DNA of 64,000 bases from Ralstonia pickettii (GTDB lineage: Bacteria > Pseudomonadota > Gammaproteobacteria > Burkholderiales > Burkholderiaceae). Positions 44,901-56,045 of this stretch are shown piece after piece. The number at the start of each line of letters is the position of its first letter. Within the stretch, counting starts at the first letter, position 1. A program made the position numbers and the translations under genes. Below the pieces are notes generated by a model. That model saw nothing but the letters and a program-made list of their open reading frames with translations, was not told the DNA's origin and searched no databases. The stretch lies in NCBI RefSeq assembly GCF_016466415.2, contig NZ_CP066771.1, positions 372,001-436,000 on the forward strand, read 5' to 3'.

Positions 44901-45917
44901 ATGCTGAACATTGCCATCACCACTGGCGAACCCGCTGGTATCGGCCCCGACATCACCGTGGCCGCGCTGCTGCACCTGGCACGACAGGCGTCGCCGCGTT
45001 ACGCCGATGTGCAGTGGCATGTGATGGGCGATTCGGCATTGCTGCAGGCGCGCGCGGACGCGATCGGGCAGGGCGATTTCTGGCGCATTGTCTCTACGGC
45101 GCTGACTGTCGTGGAGCGCCCGCTGGGTGCACCCGTGCGCGCCGGCGTGCTTGATGACGCCAACGGCCGCTATGTGCTGGACCTGCTCGACGCGGCCATC
45201 GACGGCTGCCTGATCGGCACGGCAGACGGCATGCGTTACGACGCGATGGTCACAGCGCCGGTGCAGAAGAGCACGATCAACGACGCCGGGGTGCCGTTTA
45301 CCGGCCACACCGAGTATCTGGCCGAGCGCAGCCACACGCCGCGCGTGGTCATGATGCTGGCCGGTCCGCAGCCGGCGCACGACAACGCCATGCTGCGCGT
45401 GGCGCTGGCGACGACGCACTTGCCGTTGCGCGAGGTGCCGGACGCCATCACGCCAGCGGTGCTCGATGAGACGCTCGACATCGTGCAGCGTGATCTGCGC
45501 ACACGCTTCGGTTTGACTGCTCCGCGCATCCTCGTGACGGGGTTGAATCCGCATGCGGGTGAATCCGGCCACCTCGGCCGCGAAGAGATCGAGGTGATCG
45601 AGCCGGCCATCGCGCGTGCGCGTGCGCGCGGAATCGACGCGCGCGGTCCATATCCGGCCGATACGCTGTTCCAGCCGCGCCTGTTGACCGATGCGGATTG
45701 CGTGCTGGCGATGTACCACGACCAAGGCTTGGCGCCGCTCAAGTACGGCACCTTCGGCCACGGCGTGAACATCACGCTGGGTTTGCCATTCGTGCGCACT
45801 TCGGTGGATCACGGTACGGCGCTGGATCTGGCGGGCACGGGCCGCGCCGAGTTCGGCAGCATGATCGAGGCGATCGATACCGCCATCGCGATGGCGCGGT
45901 ATACGACGCGCTCCTGA
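44901..45917 (+). CDS. pdxA: 4-hydroxythreonine-4-phosphate dehydrogenase
   Basis: A 338-residue enzyme of pyridoxal-phosphate synthesis. [18 protein letters not shown] opens the protein (residues 6-23); [10 protein letters not shown], the metal His in [27 protein letters not shown] and the final metal His in [13 protein letters not shown] are standard PdxA motifs. AGGAAAG precedes the ATG. It is in the conserved surA-pdxA-rsmA order. Confidence 0.96.
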   Translation: MLNIAITTGEPAGIGPDITVAALLHLARQASPRYADVQWHVMGDSALLQARADAIGQGDFWRIVSTALTVVERPLGAPVRAGVLDDANGRYVLDLLDAAIDGCLIGTADGMRYDAMVTAPVQKSTINDAGVPFTGHTEYLAERSHTPRVVMMLAGPQPAHDNAMLRVALATTHLPLREVPDAITPAVLDETLDIVQRDLRTRFGLTAPRILVTGLNPHAGESGHLGREEIEVIEPAIARARARGIDARGPYPADTLFQPRLLTDADCVLAMYHDQGLAPLKYGTFGHGVNITLGLPFVRTSVDHGTALDLAGTGRAEFGSMIEAIDTAIAMARYTTRS

Positions 45918-45948
45918 GTTTCTTCACCTTTTCGATTTCGAGTTCGCA

Positions 45949-46794
45949 ATGGCACGATCCACGACCGGCGTTCACCAGGGGCACCAGGCCCGCAAGCGCT
46001 TTGGCCAGAACTTCCTGGTCGATGACGGTGTGATCCACGCCATCGTCGCCGCCATTGATCCGAAGCCCGACGACGTGCTCGTCGAGATCGGCCCGGGCCT
46101 CGGCGCACTCACCGTCCCGCTGATGGAGCGCGTGCGCACCCTGCAGGTGGTCGAGCTGGACCGTGATCTTGTCGCACGCTTGCAGAAGCGTTTCGGCGAC
46201 CGGCTGGTCGTGCATGCGGGCGATGCGCTGGCGTTCGATTTCGGCGCGCTGCAGGAGGCGGACCGGCCGCTGCGCATCGTCGGCAACCTGCCGTACAACA
46301 TCTCGAGCCCGCTGCTGTTCCATCTGGCCACGTTCGCCGATCGTGTACGAGACCAGCATTTCATGCTCCAGAAAGAAGTGGTGGACCGCATGGTGGCCGC
46401 GCCGGGTAGCAAGGCGTTCAGCCGGCTGTCGGTGATGCTGCAGGTGCGCTATTACATGGAGCTGGTGCTGGATGTGCCGCCGGGCTCGTTCAATCCGCCG
46501 CCCAAGGTGGATTCGGCGGTGGTGCGGATGATTCCGTGGCCGGCCGACAAATCGCCGTATGCGCCGGTCGACCTGCGCGCGCTTGGCACGGTGGTAACGA
46601 TGGCGTTTTCGCAGCGGCGCAAGGTGCTGCGCAACACCCTCGGCGCGCTGCGCGATGTGATCGACTTCGAAGCGCTTGGCTTTGACCTGGGCCGCCGCGC
46701 GGAAGAAGTGCCGGTGGAAGACTTCGTGGCCGTGGCGAACGCGCTGCCGGCCAACCGCATTGCCGGCAGCGTTTCCGACCTTAGCGAAGATTGA
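45949..46794 (+). CDS. rsmA: 16S rRNA (adenine1518/1519-N6)-dimethyltransferase
   Basis: A 281-residue KsgA. The SAM motif [18 protein letters not shown] is near residues 44-61 and the catalytic [14 protein letters not shown] near 107-120; [15 protein letters not shown] near the N-terminus is diagnostic. It dimethylates two adenosines at the 3' end of 16S rRNA as a late assembly checkpoint. Its last 14 bases overlap the convergent EamA transporter gene. Confidence 0.96.
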   Translation: MARSTTGVHQGHQARKRFGQNFLVDDGVIHAIVAAIDPKPDDVLVEIGPGLGALTVPLMERVRTLQVVELDRDLVARLQKRFGDRLVVHAGDALAFDFGALQEADRPLRIVGNLPYNISSPLLFHLATFADRVRDQHFMLQKEVVDRMVAAPGSKAFSRLSVMLQVRYYMELVLDVPPGSFNPPPKVDSAVVRMIPWPADKSPYAPVDLRALGTVVTMAFSQRRKVLRNTLGALRDVIDFEALGFDLGRRAEEVPVEDFVAVANALPANRIAGSVSDLSED

Positions 46795-47686
46795 CGAGCA
46801 GGATGCCCGACAGCACGAGCGTTGCCGCCAGCGCGAACCGTAGGCCCACCGGCTCGTGCAACAGCAGCACGCCAAACGCCACGCCAAACAGCGGCGTCAG
46901 GAACGAGAACACGGACAACCGCGACGCCAGGTAACGGCGCAGCAGCCAGAACCACGTCAGGTAACTGGCAAACGCAATCAGCACGGACTGGTAGGCGAGG
47001 CTGGCCAGCGCGGTCGGTGTGAGGTTCGCGGTAAAGGCCTGGCCGGTGCCGGCGGCCATCAACAGCAACAGCACAGCCGAGACGGCAAGTTGGTACAGCA
47101 GCGTCTTCGCCGCCGGTGCGTCGGAAAGCTTGCTTGCGCGCACGACGATGGTCGTCGCGCCCCACAGCGCGCCTGCCACCACGCCCAGCGCGTCGCCCAA
47201 CGAGGTCGACGGCCCGGCCGCCGGGTGCAGGACGCCGTCGGCGAACGCCAGCACGATCCCCGCAAATGCAATGCCGATGCCCGCCCACTGGCGCGGGCGC
47301 AGATGTTCGCCCGGCACGAAAAAGTGCAGGCCGAGCGCCGTGAAGATCGGCGCGGTGTAGAGGAACACCGCCATGCGCGAGGCAGTCGTGTAGCCCAGGC
47401 CGATGAAGATGCACAGGAACTCGACACCGAACAGCACGCCGGCCATGAGGCCACCAGTCAGCGTGCCGTCGCGCAACGACAGGCACGTGCCGCGCCAGAG
47501 CGCAAACGCGAACACCAGGACCGACGCGATGGCCGAGCGCACACCGGCCTGCATGACGGGGCCCACGTCGTGCGCGGCCACCTTGATGGCGACCTGCTGA
47601 AAGCCCCAGCACATGCACAGCACCACCATCAGCCCGATGGCGGTACCGTCCAGCGGCCGGCGGATCGCGTCAGTGGCGGTTGCCAT
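46781..47686 (-). CDS. EamA-family (DMT) transporter
   Basis: A 301-residue inner-membrane protein with ten predicted helices in two EamA repeats. Typical EamA sequences are [14 protein letters not shown] (first repeat start) and [17 protein letters not shown] at the C-terminus; [20 protein letters not shown] is the hallmark of the second repeat. Substrate unknown; many members export amino acids or metabolites. It starts inside the end of gloA, overlapping by 17 bp, and converges on rsmA. Confidence 0.88.
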   Translation of the reverse strand: MATATDAIRRPLDGTAIGLMVVLCMCWGFQQVAIKVAAHDVGPVMQAGVRSAIASVLVFAFALWRGTCLSLRDGTLTGGLMAGVLFGVEFLCIFIGLGYTTASRMAVFLYTAPIFTALGLHFFVPGEHLRPRQWAGIGIAFAGIVLAFADGVLHPAAGPSTSLGDALGVVAGALWGATTIVVRASKLSDAPAAKTLLYQLAVSAVLLLLMAAGTGQAFTANLTPTALASLAYQSVLIAFASYLTWFWLLRRYLASRLSVFSFLTPLFGVAFGVLLLHEPVGLRFALAATLVLSGILLVNLR

Positions 47687-48077
47687 CGGGCATCGAGCGT
47701 GCCTGGATCAGCTCGATCTTGTAGCCGTCCGGATCTTCCACAAACGCGATGATGGTGCTGCCGCCCTTGACCGGGCCGGCCTCACGCGTGATCTTGCCGC
47801 CGGCGTTGCGGATCTGGTCGCAGGCCTGCGCGGCATTGTCGACCTCGATGGCCAGGTGCCCAAATGCCGTGCCGAGTTCGTACTCGCTCACGCCGTAGTT
47901 GTAGGTCAGTTCGATGACCGTGTTGCCGGCTTCCGGGCCGTAGCCGACGAATGCCAGCGAGTACTTGTACTCGGGGTTGTCGCTGGTGCGCAGCAACTGC
48001 ATGCCGAGCACCTTGGTGTAGAAGTCGATCGAGCGCTGCAAGTCGCCAACGCGCAGCATGGTGTGGAGCATTCGCAT
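47670..48077 (-). CDS. gloA: Lactoylglutathione lyase (glyoxalase I)
   Basis: A 135-residue metalloenzyme turning the methylglyoxal-glutathione adduct into lactoylglutathione. [21 protein letters not shown] opens it with the first metal His (MLHTML); the Glu ligands are in [11 protein letters not shown] and [15 protein letters not shown], and [11 protein letters not shown] gives the second His. Length equals E. coli GloA, so it is the Ni/Co-type short form. A TACAAT on the minus strand (48113-48118) is a possible -10. Confidence 0.95.
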   Translation of the reverse strand: MRMLHTMLRVGDLQRSIDFYTKVLGMQLLRTSDNPEYKYSLAFVGYGPEAGNTVIELTYNYGVSEYELGTAFGHLAIEVDNAAQACDQIRNAGGKITREAGPVKGGSTIIAFVEDPDGYKIELIQARSMPDGNRH

Positions 48078-48196
48078 GGGGTTTCCTTCCTGGAGGACTG
48101 TGGGGAAGGCAATATTGTAGGAGGGTGTGGCCGAGCGTGCAGGACAGGCGTTCTCTGCAACCGACGCATCCGCCGCAGGAGCGTCGGCAGGGCGAA

Positions 48197-49075
48197 TCAG
48201 AACGCCGGCAAGTATTCCGGCGGATGCGAGCGCAGTTGCTCCCGCGCCTCACGAAACTCAGGGAAGATCGATTCCACCGTGTCCCAGAAGCGCGGGCTGT
48301 GGTTCATCTCCTTGAGATGCGCGAGCTCATGCGCAACCACGTAGTCGATCAAGCTGAGGGGGAAATGCACGAGGCGCCAGTTCAGGCGGATCTTGCCGTC
48401 GGCGGTGCAGCTTCCCCAACGCGTCGCGGCGGAAGACAGCGCATACGCGCTATGCCGCACGCCAAGGCGCTCGGCGTACACCTCCAGGCGCTCGCCGAAG
48501 AGGCGTCGCGCCTGCGTCTGCAGCCAGCCTTGCACGCGGTCTTTGATCTGCTGCTCGGTAGTGGTGTGCGGCAGGCCCAGGTGCAGCATGCTGGTGTCGG
48601 CATCGAACATCAATGCGCCGATGGGCGATTCCAGCTTGAGCGTGATCGTCTTGCCGAGGAACGGCAATCCGGCGCCGTCCTGCCACTCCATCGTCGGCAG
48701 CATGCGGCGTGCGGCGCTCGTGCGCCATTCGGCCAGCTTGGCGAAGATCCACTTCTGCTTTTCGGCGATGGCGTGTTCGATCTCGGCGAGCGTGACCCAG
48801 CGCGGTGCCGTGATCGACAGGCCGCGGTCATCGATGACAAAGCCGATGGTCCGCCGCGACGAACGCTTGAGGTTATAGATGAGCGCGCGCTCGCCCAGCG
48901 TCAGGCGGCGCTGGTGGGGGGCGAGCGGTGCGGTGGAAAAGTGGAGTGCGGGCGGAGCGAGGAGGGGCGCGTCAGGCGGCTGCAATGCCGACGGGGCTTC
49001 GGGAGCGAGCAGCGGCAGCTCAAGCTGGACGCTGTCGGCAGGGGTGGGCGAAGTCGGTGGGCGCAGCAGTTTCAT
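48197..49075 (-). CDS. YgjP-type M48-like metallopeptidase (DUF45)
   Basis: A 292-residue protein of the YgjP/WLM metal-dependent hydrolase family (DUF45). The zincin motif is [20 protein letters not shown] near the C-terminus (HELAH then HS...). [30 protein letters not shown] and INWRLV-like [17 protein letters not shown] fit the family. The first ~60 residues are a Pro/Ala/Leu-rich low-complexity extension, probably disordered. Substrate unknown. Its stop side is followed by gloA; it overlaps plsC upstream by ATGA. Confidence 0.82.
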   Translation of the reverse strand: MKLLRPPTSPTPADSVQLELPLLAPEAPSALQPPDAPLLAPPALHFSTAPLAPHQRRLTLGERALIYNLKRSSRRTIGFVIDDRGLSITAPRWVTLAEIEHAIAEKQKWIFAKLAEWRTSAARRMLPTMEWQDGAGLPFLGKTITLKLESPIGALMFDADTSMLHLGLPHTTTEQQIKDRVQGWLQTQARRLFGERLEVYAERLGVRHSAYALSSAATRWGSCTADGKIRLNWRLVHFPLSLIDYVVAHELAHLKEMNHSPRFWDTVESIFPEFREAREQLRSHPPEYLPAF

Positions 49076-49824
49076 GCGTGCTCGCGGTAGCTGTCGGCGT
49101 CGATTCTACGCATTTCTGTTTCGATCCACGCTTCGACTTCGCGATTGAGTTCGTCGCTGGTTTTGCCGGCGCTCGAGATGGCCGGTCCGACCGACAGCGT
49201 AATCAGGCCCGGATGCTTCAGGAACGAATTGCGCGGCCACACACGGCCGGAGTTGTGCGCGATGGGGATGACCCATGCGCCGGTATCCACGGCAAAGCGC
49301 GCACCGCCGCTCTTGTAACGCGGTTTGGGGTCGCCCGAACGCGTGCGCGTGCCTTCCGGAAACATGATCACCCACGCGCCATCTGCAAGGCGCTCCTTGC
49401 CCTGGCGCGCGACCGAGGCGAACGCATTGGCGCCGTCCTTGCGGTTGATGTGCACCATTTTGAGCATGCCGAGCGCCCACCCGAAGAACGGCACAAACAG
49501 CAGCTCGCGCTTGAAGACGTAGCACAACGGGCGCGGCATGGTCGCGACGAAGGCCATGGTTTCCCACGCCGACTGGTGCTTGGAAAGCAGCACAACCTGT
49601 TTGTTGGTGGCGACGGCTTCCTCGATGTTCTCCCAGCCCTGGTATTGCCAGCGGATGCCGAGCAGCCAGCGTGCCATCCAGATTGCAGACTTTGTCCAGC
49701 CGGACACCATCCAGAAGCGGCGGTGCGGGTTCATGAACGGAAAGACGATGAAGCAGGCCACCGCGTAAATCGGTGTCCAAACGATCAGGAAAACCAGGTA
49801 CAGCAGCGAACGGATAAAAGTCAT
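49072..49824 (-). CDS. plsC: 1-acyl-sn-glycerol-3-phosphate acyltransferase
   Basis: A 250-residue PlsC-family enzyme acylating lysophosphatidic acid. N-terminal helices (LYLVFLIVWTPIYAVACFIV) anchor it to the inner membrane. Block I is SKHQSAWETMAF, an H-x4-E form instead of the common H-x4-D, as remembered for the Pseudomonas HdtS/PlsC group. Block III is MFPEGTRTRSGD. Block IV is VIPIAHNSGRVWPR. ATG 49824 gives MTFIRSLL. The tail overlaps the metallopeptidase start by 4 bp; gmhB is 11 bp upstream. Confidence 0.88.
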   Translation of the reverse strand: MTFIRSLLYLVFLIVWTPIYAVACFIVFPFMNPHRRFWMVSGWTKSAIWMARWLLGIRWQYQGWENIEEAVATNKQVVLLSKHQSAWETMAFVATMPRPLCYVFKRELLFVPFFGWALGMLKMVHINRKDGANAFASVARQGKERLADGAWVIMFPEGTRTRSGDPKPRYKSGGARFAVDTGAWVIPIAHNSGRVWPRNSFLKHPGLITLSVGPAISSAGKTSDELNREVEAWIETEMRRIDADSYREHA

Positions 49825-49835
49825 TGGGGGCGAAT

Positions 49836-50414
49836 TCAAGGGGCGCGCGTGGGCGTGCCCTGGGGCACGGGAGACAGCAGCGCACGCACAAACGCCCGCA
49901 GGTCCTCGTGAATCTGGGTGCCTGGGGGCAGGTTTCCGGCATCGCGGGTCTTGGCGCCCTTGCCGGTCAATACGAGGTGGGGCACGGCACCGACTTCTAC
50001 ACCGGCTTGCAAGTCGCGCAGCGAATCTCCCACGACCGGCACGCCGGTCAGGTCCATGTCGAAGCGGCGTGCGATCTCGCGCAGCATGCCGGCCTTGGGC
50101 TTGCGGCACTCGCAGGCATCGGCGGCGGTGTGCGGGCAGAAGAAGACGGCATCGACGCGCCCGCCGGAGGTGGCAAGCGCCTTGTACATCTTCTCGTGCA
50201 TGGCGTTGAGCGCGGCGGCCTCGAACAGGCCGCGCCCGATACCCGACTGGTTGGTTGCCACCACCACCTGGTAGCCGGCCTGGTTCAGCTCGGCAATGGC
50301 TTCCAGGCTGCCGTCGAGCGCGATCCACTCGTCAGGCGACTTGATGAACTGGTCGCTGTCTCGGTTGATGACGCCATCGCGGTCGAGAATCACCAGTTTG
50401 GGAACGTGGGGCAT
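49836..50414 (-). CDS. gmhB: D-glycero-beta-D-manno-heptose-1,7-bisphosphate 7-phosphatase
   Basis: A 192-residue HAD phosphatase of LPS heptose synthesis. LVILDRDGVINRDSDQFI carries the nucleophile Asp and DxD motif (~8-14), VVATNQSGIGRGLF is motif II, and the zinc-binding cysteines are in CPHTAADACECRKP. GDSLRDLQAGVEVGA is motif IV. It sits between glyS and plsC and continues the envelope theme. Confidence 0.94.
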   Translation of the reverse strand: MPHVPKLVILDRDGVINRDSDQFIKSPDEWIALDGSLEAIAELNQAGYQVVVATNQSGIGRGLFEAAALNAMHEKMYKALATSGGRVDAVFFCPHTAADACECRKPKAGMLREIARRFDMDLTGVPVVGDSLRDLQAGVEVGAVPHLVLTGKGAKTRDAGNLPPGTQIHEDLRAFVRALLSPVPQGTPTRAP

Positions 50415-50445
50415 GGTGGGCTCCGAACGGTGCTTGGGGTGCCGA

Positions 50446-52539
50446 TCAGGCGGCCAGCTTGGAGATGTCCGCCACGCGGTTCATCAGTCCGTGCAGTTCA
50501 GCCAGCAGCGCCAGGCGGTTGTCGCGCAGCGCGGTGTCGTCGGCCATCACCATCACGCCGTCGAAGAAGGTGTCGACCGCTTCGCGCAGACCGGCCAGCG
50601 TCTTCAGCGCGGTGGTGAAATCGCCGCGTGCGAAGGCATCGTGCACCTGCGGCTCCGACGACGCCACGGCCTGGTGCAGCGCGCGCTCGGCATCTTCCTT
50701 GAGCAGCGGCGGCTGCACGGCACCAATGGCCACGTCCGTCTTCTTCAGGATGTTGGTGATGCGCTTGTTGGCGGCCGCCAGCGCTGCGGCCTGCGGCAGG
50801 GCAGCAAAGGCCCGTACGGCTTCGAGGCGCGCGACGATGTCGTCCAGGCGCTGCGGGCGCTGGCTCACCACGGCTTCGACCTCGTTGGTGCTGTAGCCCT
50901 TGTCCTTCAGGTAGCCGCGCAGGCGGTCGTAGAGGAAGTCAGAGATGGCGGCGAGGTCCGGTTTGACGGCGGCGATGCCGTCGAAGCCGGCGGCGGCAAT
51001 CTGCAGCGCATCGTCGATCGTGAGCGCGAGCGGCTTCTCGATCAGCATGCGCAGGATGCCCAGCGCGTGGCGGCGCAGCGCGAACGGATCTTTCTCGCCC
51101 GTGGGTTGCAGGCCGATGCCCCAGATGCCGACCAGCGTTTCGAGCTTGTCGGCCAGCGCCACCATGGTACCGGTGGCGGTGCTGGGCAGCGCATCGCCGG
51201 CAAAGCGCGGTTGGTAGTGTTCGGAGCAGGCCAGCGCCACATCGTCGGGTTCGCCGTCATGGCGTGCATAGTACGTGCCCATCGCGCCTTGCAGCTCGGG
51301 GAATTCGCCCACCATGTCGGTCAGCAGATCGGCCTTGGCCAGCAGCGCGCCGCGCGAAGCGTGCGCCACATCCGCGCCAAGCTTCTCAGCCAGTTGGCCG
51401 GCGATGGCCTGCAGGCGCGACACGCGTTCAAGTTGCGTGCCGATCTTGTTGTGATAGACCACGCGCGAGAGCAGCGGCACGCGATCGGCCAGCGGCTTCT
51501 TCTTGTCCTGCTCGAAGAAGAAGCGCGCGTCGGCCAGGCGCGGGCGGACCACGCGCTCATTGCCTTGAATGATGGCCTCGGGTGTATCCGTGGCGATGTT
51601 CGAGACGATCAGGAAGCGGTTGCGCAGATGGCCCTGCGCGTCGGTCAGCGCAAAGTACTTCTGGTTGGTCTGCATGGTCAGGATCAGACACTCCTGCGGT
51701 ACGGCGAGGAATGCTTCCTCGAAATGGCAGGGGTAGACCACGGGCCACTCCACCAGCGCGTTCACCTCGTCGAGCAGCGCTTCGGGCATGACCACCGTAT
51801 CGGCGCCAGCCGTTTTGAGCAGCTCGGCGCGGATGGCTTCCTTGCGCTTGCCGTAGCCGGCGATGACCTTGCCTTGTGACTCCAGCGTGCTCGCATACGA
51901 CGCGGCGTCCTGGATGACGATTTCGCCAGCCGACAGGAAACGGTGGCCCAGCGTCACGTTGCCCGATTGCAGGCCGAACGCGCTGACGGGGATGACCTCG
52001 CTGTCGAGCAGCGCAATCAGCTTGTGGGCGGGGCGCACGAACTGGACGTTCTCGCCGTTCGGGCGCTGATACGTCATCACCTTCGGGATCGGAAGGTTGG
52101 CGATGGTTTGCGACAGTGCAGTCTGCAGGCCGTCAGCCAGCACGGCGCCGCGTGCGGTGTAGCGATAAAACAGCGCTTCGGCCTTGCCGTCGGGCGCGCG
52201 TTCCAGCGATTCGGGGGCGATGGCCTCCACGCCCACGGTCTTGGCCAGTGCGGCCAGCTTCTTGACCAGCGGCGCTGCGGGCTTGCCCTCGGCATCGAAG
52301 GCGATGGTCACGGGCAGCACCTTCTCGCGCAACTCGCGATCGGGCGCAGTGCGGCGCACGCCGGTGATCGATGCGGCCAGGCGGCGCGGCGTGGCAAATC
52401 CTTCTACGGCGGCGCCCTCTTCGAGCAGGCCTTGCGCCGACAGACCGTCAAACAGGCCGCGTGCAAACGCCTCGCCGAGGCGGGCCAGCGCCTTGGGCGG
52501 CAGTTCTTCGGTCAGCAGTTCGATCAGGAGGGTGGACAT
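50446..52539 (-). CDS. glyS: Glycyl-tRNA synthetase beta subunit
   Basis: A 697-residue beta chain of the alpha2-beta2 bacterial GlyRS, charging tRNA-Gly with glycine. Starts [17 protein letters not shown] as usual; central [14 protein letters not shown] and [14 protein letters not shown], the HD-like domain near [23 protein letters not shown] ([13 protein letters not shown]), and the C-terminal anticodon-binding part are all present. Length is close to E. coli (689). It is separated from glyQ by one unknown gene. Confidence 0.97.
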   Translation of the reverse strand: MSTLLIELLTEELPPKALARLGEAFARGLFDGLSAQGLLEEGAAVEGFATPRRLAASITGVRRTAPDRELREKVLPVTIAFDAEGKPAAPLVKKLAALAKTVGVEAIAPESLERAPDGKAEALFYRYTARGAVLADGLQTALSQTIANLPIPKVMTYQRPNGENVQFVRPAHKLIALLDSEVIPVSAFGLQSGNVTLGHRFLSAGEIVIQDAASYASTLESQGKVIAGYGKRKEAIRAELLKTAGADTVVMPEALLDEVNALVEWPVVYPCHFEEAFLAVPQECLILTMQTNQKYFALTDAQGHLRNRFLIVSNIATDTPEAIIQGNERVVRPRLADARFFFEQDKKKPLADRVPLLSRVVYHNKIGTQLERVSRLQAIAGQLAEKLGADVAHASRGALLAKADLLTDMVGEFPELQGAMGTYYARHDGEPDDVALACSEHYQPRFAGDALPSTATGTMVALADKLETLVGIWGIGLQPTGEKDPFALRRHALGILRMLIEKPLALTIDDALQIAAAGFDGIAAVKPDLAAISDFLYDRLRGYLKDKGYSTNEVEAVVSQRPQRLDDIVARLEAVRAFAALPQAAALAAANKRITNILKKTDVAIGAVQPPLLKEDAERALHQAVASSEPQVHDAFARGDFTTALKTLAGLREAVDTFFDGVMVMADDTALRDNRLALLAELHGLMNRVADISKLAA

Positions 52540-52625
52540 AGCGTTTGAATCGGTGACGTCGTTGTTCTGCGCCGCAGGGTGTTCAGATCAGGTGCGGCGG
52601 TACGTTGTGTGGTTCGGTTCGGTGA

Positions 52626-53285
52626 TCAGCAGGGCGAGCCGGGCACGGGTTCCACGCCCGAAAGCAGCCACACGCCGTTCTGCTGCTGAAACCGCAATTG
52701 CGTGCCGGCGCACTGGCCCGGCGGCGGGGGCGGTGCAATCGGCGCCGGCGTCGTGCCCGGCGCGGCGGCATCGCGGCGCAGGAACCGCGCGGACAACAAG
52801 CCCCGTCGCGCGTCGTACCGCACCTCTTGCAGCGTGCCCGACACGTTGAATTCCAGACGGCTCGGCAACTGCCCCGCCGATCGGAACACGCGCGCACGGC
52901 GCTGTGCCTTGGCGCCCGTGCCTTGCCACTCCACCCACGTGAGCGGGAAGCGCAGGGCCGTCGCATACGTGCGCAGCGGCACGCGATGCCAGCCGAGGTC
53001 TCGCGCGCCGGACAGGTCGCAGGCCATCGTGCGCACCAGGCTCGTCCATTGATCGAGCGACGGCGGCGGCGGCGTCCAGGCCGCGCTCAGCGCTTGCTGG
53101 AGCGGCTTGGAATCGGCCACGCAAAGCTGCGTCAGGGTGCTGGGGACGACAAAAACCTTCTCTGTCGATGCTGCCTTGGACGTGCGATGCCGTGCCGCTT
53201 GCGCAACGCTCGCCGGTAGCGCCAGCGCGGCGATGGACGCTGCCGTCAGCAGCGCCAGGCCACGCCGTGCTCGGTTGGCCGTCAT
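52626..53285 (-). CDS. Putative exported protein between glyQ and glyS
   Basis: A 219-residue protein of unknown function. Residues 1-30 form a signal peptide ([22 protein letters not shown]), so it should be periplasmic. The mature part holds three or four Cys (LCVADSK, MACDL, QCAGTQL and the C-terminal PGSPC), a Trp-rich middle ([22 protein letters not shown]) and a Pro-rich linker [11 protein letters not shown]. The ATG overlaps the glyQ stop, indicating co-translation. No catalytic motif was recognised. Confidence 0.65.
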   Translation of the reverse strand: MTANRARRGLALLTAASIAALALPASVAQAARHRTSKAASTEKVFVVPSTLTQLCVADSKPLQQALSAAWTPPPPSLDQWTSLVRTMACDLSGARDLGWHRVPLRTYATALRFPLTWVEWQGTGAKAQRRARVFRSAGQLPSRLEFNVSGTLQEVRYDARRGLLSARFLRRDAAAPGTTPAPIAPPPPPGQCAGTQLRFQQQNGVWLLSGVEPVPGSPC

Positions 53286-54262
53286 GCGGCCTCCGTCGTC
53301 TTGGCGGCGGCTGTGCCGCACATCGGGAAGCCGAGGCGCTCGCGCGAGTCGTAGTAAGCCTGCGCGACCAGACGCGACAGGTTGCGGATGCGGCCGATGT
53401 AGGCCGCGCGCTCCGTCACGGAAATGGCGCCGCGTGCGTCCAGCAAGTTGAAGGTGTGGCCAGCCTTGAGCACTTGCTCGTAGGCGGGCAGCGCCAGTTG
53501 CACGACCGTTGCGTTGCCCTCGGCAGCGGCATCACCTTCTGCGCGCACGCCCATCAGGCGCTTCGCTTCGGCTTCGTGCTCGGCAAAGCGGCGGAACAGA
53601 ACGGTCGTGTCAGCCTGCTCGAAGTTGTAGGTCGATTGCTCGACTTCGTTCTGGTGATAGACGTCGCCGTAGGTCAGGCGGCGCTTCACGGGGCCGTTCG
53701 GGCCCGGCTCTTCCCACTCGGTCCAGACCAGGTCATAGATGTTTTCGACCTGTTGCAGGTACATCGCCAGGCGCTCGATGCCGTAGGTGATCTCACCGGT
53801 CACGGGCTTGCAGTCCAGGCCGCCAACTTGCTGGAAGTACGTGAACTGCGTGACTTCCATGCCGTTGAGCCACACCTCCCAGCCGAGGCCCCAGGCGCCG
53901 AGCGTGGGGTTTTCCCAGTCGTCTTCGACGAAGCGCACATCGTTCTGCTTGAGGTCCAGGCCCAGCGCTTCCAGCGAACCGAGGTACAGGTCGAGGATGT
54001 TTTCCGGCGCCGGCTTGAGCACCACCTGGTATTGGTAGTAGTGCTGCAGGCGATTCGGGTTCTCTCCGTAGCGGCCGTCCTTGGGGCGGCGCGACGGTTG
54101 CACGTAGGCGGCTCGCCACGGCTCGGGGCCGATCGCGCGCAGGAAGGTGTGCACATGCGACGTGCCGGCGCCGACTTCAAGATCGATCGGTTGCAGCAGG
54201 GCGCAGCCCTGGGCGTCCCAGTACGACTGCAGCTTGAGGATGAGTTGCTGGAAGGTGAGCAT
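53282..54262 (-). CDS. glyQ: Glycyl-tRNA synthetase alpha subunit
   Basis: A 326-residue class II catalytic subunit. [21 protein letters not shown] opens it, motif 2 region is [21 protein letters not shown] ([18 protein letters not shown]), and [20 protein letters not shown] and [14 protein letters not shown] (motif 3) are present. ATG 54262 gives MLTFQQ; the longer open frame upstream is not GlyQ-like. A 169-bp gap separates it from lnt. Its stop overlaps the exported-protein gene. Confidence 0.97.
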   Translation of the reverse strand: MLTFQQLILKLQSYWDAQGCALLQPIDLEVGAGTSHVHTFLRAIGPEPWRAAYVQPSRRPKDGRYGENPNRLQHYYQYQVVLKPAPENILDLYLGSLEALGLDLKQNDVRFVEDDWENPTLGAWGLGWEVWLNGMEVTQFTYFQQVGGLDCKPVTGEITYGIERLAMYLQQVENIYDLVWTEWEEPGPNGPVKRRLTYGDVYHQNEVEQSTYNFEQADTTVLFRRFAEHEAEAKRLMGVRAEGDAAAEGNATVVQLALPAYEQVLKAGHTFNLLDARGAISVTERAAYIGRIRNLSRLVAQAYYDSRERLGFPMCGTAAAKTTEAA

Positions 54263-54431
54263 GGTGGTACCCGTTGGTCCGCCGGAACGATGCGTTGCGC
54301 GGCGCGACGGTGGAATGCAGCGGCGGGCACGAGAAGCGCCTGGCTCCCTGCCCGCCGTAAAACATTGAATTTTAGCGTTTTTTGTCAGCAACTCCGGAAA
54401 GTGGCTCGAAAGCCCTTCGGACGCTGAGCGA

Positions 54432-56045
54432 TCAATCTGCCGATGCCCGACGGCGGCGTACGCATGCCACCAGCAGAACCAGCGCGCCCAGGCCCAGCGC
54501 GGGTGCGTTGCCGGCCCGCACGAATGGCGTCAGACCTTGCGTGCCTTGCACGTCAGCCTGCAATGTGCCGAGCGTGAAGACAGGCAGGCGCGCCTGTACG
54601 CTGCCGTCCGGCCGCACCACTGCGGTCGCGCCCGTGTTGGTGGCGCGCAGCATCGGACGGCCCGTTTCCAGGGCGCGCATGCGCGAGATCTGCAGGTGCT
54701 GATCCAGTGCGATCGTGTCGCCAAACCACGCCAGGTTCGTCAGGTTGGCGAGCATCGTGGCGGGCTGATCCGCATGTCGCAGCGAGGCGGCAATTTCCTC
54801 GCCAAACAAATCTTCGTAACAGATGTTGGGTGCGACGCGCTGGTCGGCCACCGCCATGGGCGGCTGCACGGGCAGGCCACGCCGGAAGTCGCCCAGCGGC
54901 ATGTTCATCATGTTGACGAACCAGTGGAAACCGAAGGGGATGAACTCGCCGAACGGCACGAGGTGGTGCTTGTTGTAGCGGTACACGCCCTGGAATTGGG
55001 GGCCGATGCCGAACACGCTGTTGGTGTAATCGACGCGGGAGTCCTCGCTGGCGGCGCCGAACAGCACGCTGGAGCCGGTGGCATCCACATAGGTGCGGAG
55101 GGCCAGCGCGATCTCCTGCGGCATCTCCTGAATCATGATCGGGAAGGCCGTCTCGGGTGTGACCACGAGTTGCGCGGGCTTCTCGGTGACCATCTTGGTG
55201 TACAGCTCCAGCGAGCGCTCGATGCCGGTTTGCTGGAACTTCACGTCCTGCGGCACGTTGCCTTGCAAGAGGCGCACGGAGATCGGCTTGCCCACCGGCT
55301 GCGTCCACGCAATGCCGTGCAGCGGCCAGCCGACCACCAGCACGAGCGCACCCGCGATGCCCGCCAGCCAATGCAGGCGGCGCTCGGCCGCGACGCACAG
55401 CAGGCCAGCCAGCACGGCGGCGATCAGCACGATGCCGTAGACGCCCACCAGCGGCGCGTAGCCGGCCAGCGGGCCATCGGTGTGCGCGTAGCCCCCGTTG
55501 ATCCAGGGGAAGCCCGTCCAGACTGTGCCGCGCAGCCATTCCGTGACGGCCCATGCCGCGCCAAATATGAGCGCGGATGCGGTACCGGACCACCGCCCGC
55601 GTCTCGTCAGCCACTGCCATGCCCACACCGCCAGCGCCGGATGCAGTGCCAGGTATCCGGCAAACAGCAGCACCGCCAGCGCGGCCATCCATGCCGGCAT
55701 GTCGCCGTAGACATGCATGCTGATATAGAGCCACCAGACGCCCGACAGGAACCAGCCGAGCCCGAACGCATATCCGACCCACGCCGCTTCACGCAGGCGC
55801 GTGCCGCGCTGCACGAGCGCGGCCAGCCCCGTCAGCGAGAGGATCTGCAGCCACCACCAGTGGTTCGGTGCAAACGACAGCGTATGCATGACGCCAAGCA
55901 ACGCCGCAAGCGGCATCGCGAAACGCAGCCGCGCGAGCGGCACAGCTTGGGCGTCCTGCCGACGGGTTGGTGCGGCAGGGGAAGAGAACTGAGCGGGCAC
56001 GGAGGGATCAGGCGGGGTGAGAACCAGAGGTGTCGGCTGTGGCAT
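54432..56045 (-). CDS. lnt: Apolipoprotein N-acyltransferase
   Basis: A ~537-residue inner-membrane enzyme completing lipoprotein maturation. Residues ~60-240 form the transmembrane region with about six helices; the nitrilase-like periplasmic domain holds the catalytic Glu in [11 protein letters not shown], Lys in [16 protein letters not shown] and Cys in [11 protein letters not shown]; a last helix follows. The start at 56045 overlaps corC by 38 bases; a shorter start near residue 40 is possible because the first 60 residues are Pro-rich. Paired with corC as in many proteobacteria. Confidence 0.9.
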   Translation of the reverse strand: MPQPTPLVLTPPDPSVPAQFSSPAAPTRRQDAQAVPLARLRFAMPLAALLGVMHTLSFAPNHWWWLQILSLTGLAALVQRGTRLREAAWVGYAFGLGWFLSGVWWLYISMHVYGDMPAWMAALAVLLFAGYLALHPALAVWAWQWLTRRGRWSGTASALIFGAAWAVTEWLRGTVWTGFPWINGGYAHTDGPLAGYAPLVGVYGIVLIAAVLAGLLCVAAERRLHWLAGIAGALVLVVGWPLHGIAWTQPVGKPISVRLLQGNVPQDVKFQQTGIERSLELYTKMVTEKPAQLVVTPETAFPIMIQEMPQEIALALRTYVDATGSSVLFGAASEDSRVDYTNSVFGIGPQFQGVYRYNKHHLVPFGEFIPFGFHWFVNMMNMPLGDFRRGLPVQPPMAVADQRVAPNICYEDLFGEEIAASLRHADQPATMLANLTNLAWFGDTIALDQHLQISRMRALETGRPMLRATNTGATAVVRPDGSVQARLPVFTLGTLQADVQGTQGLTPFVRAGNAPALGLGALVLLVACVRRRRASAD

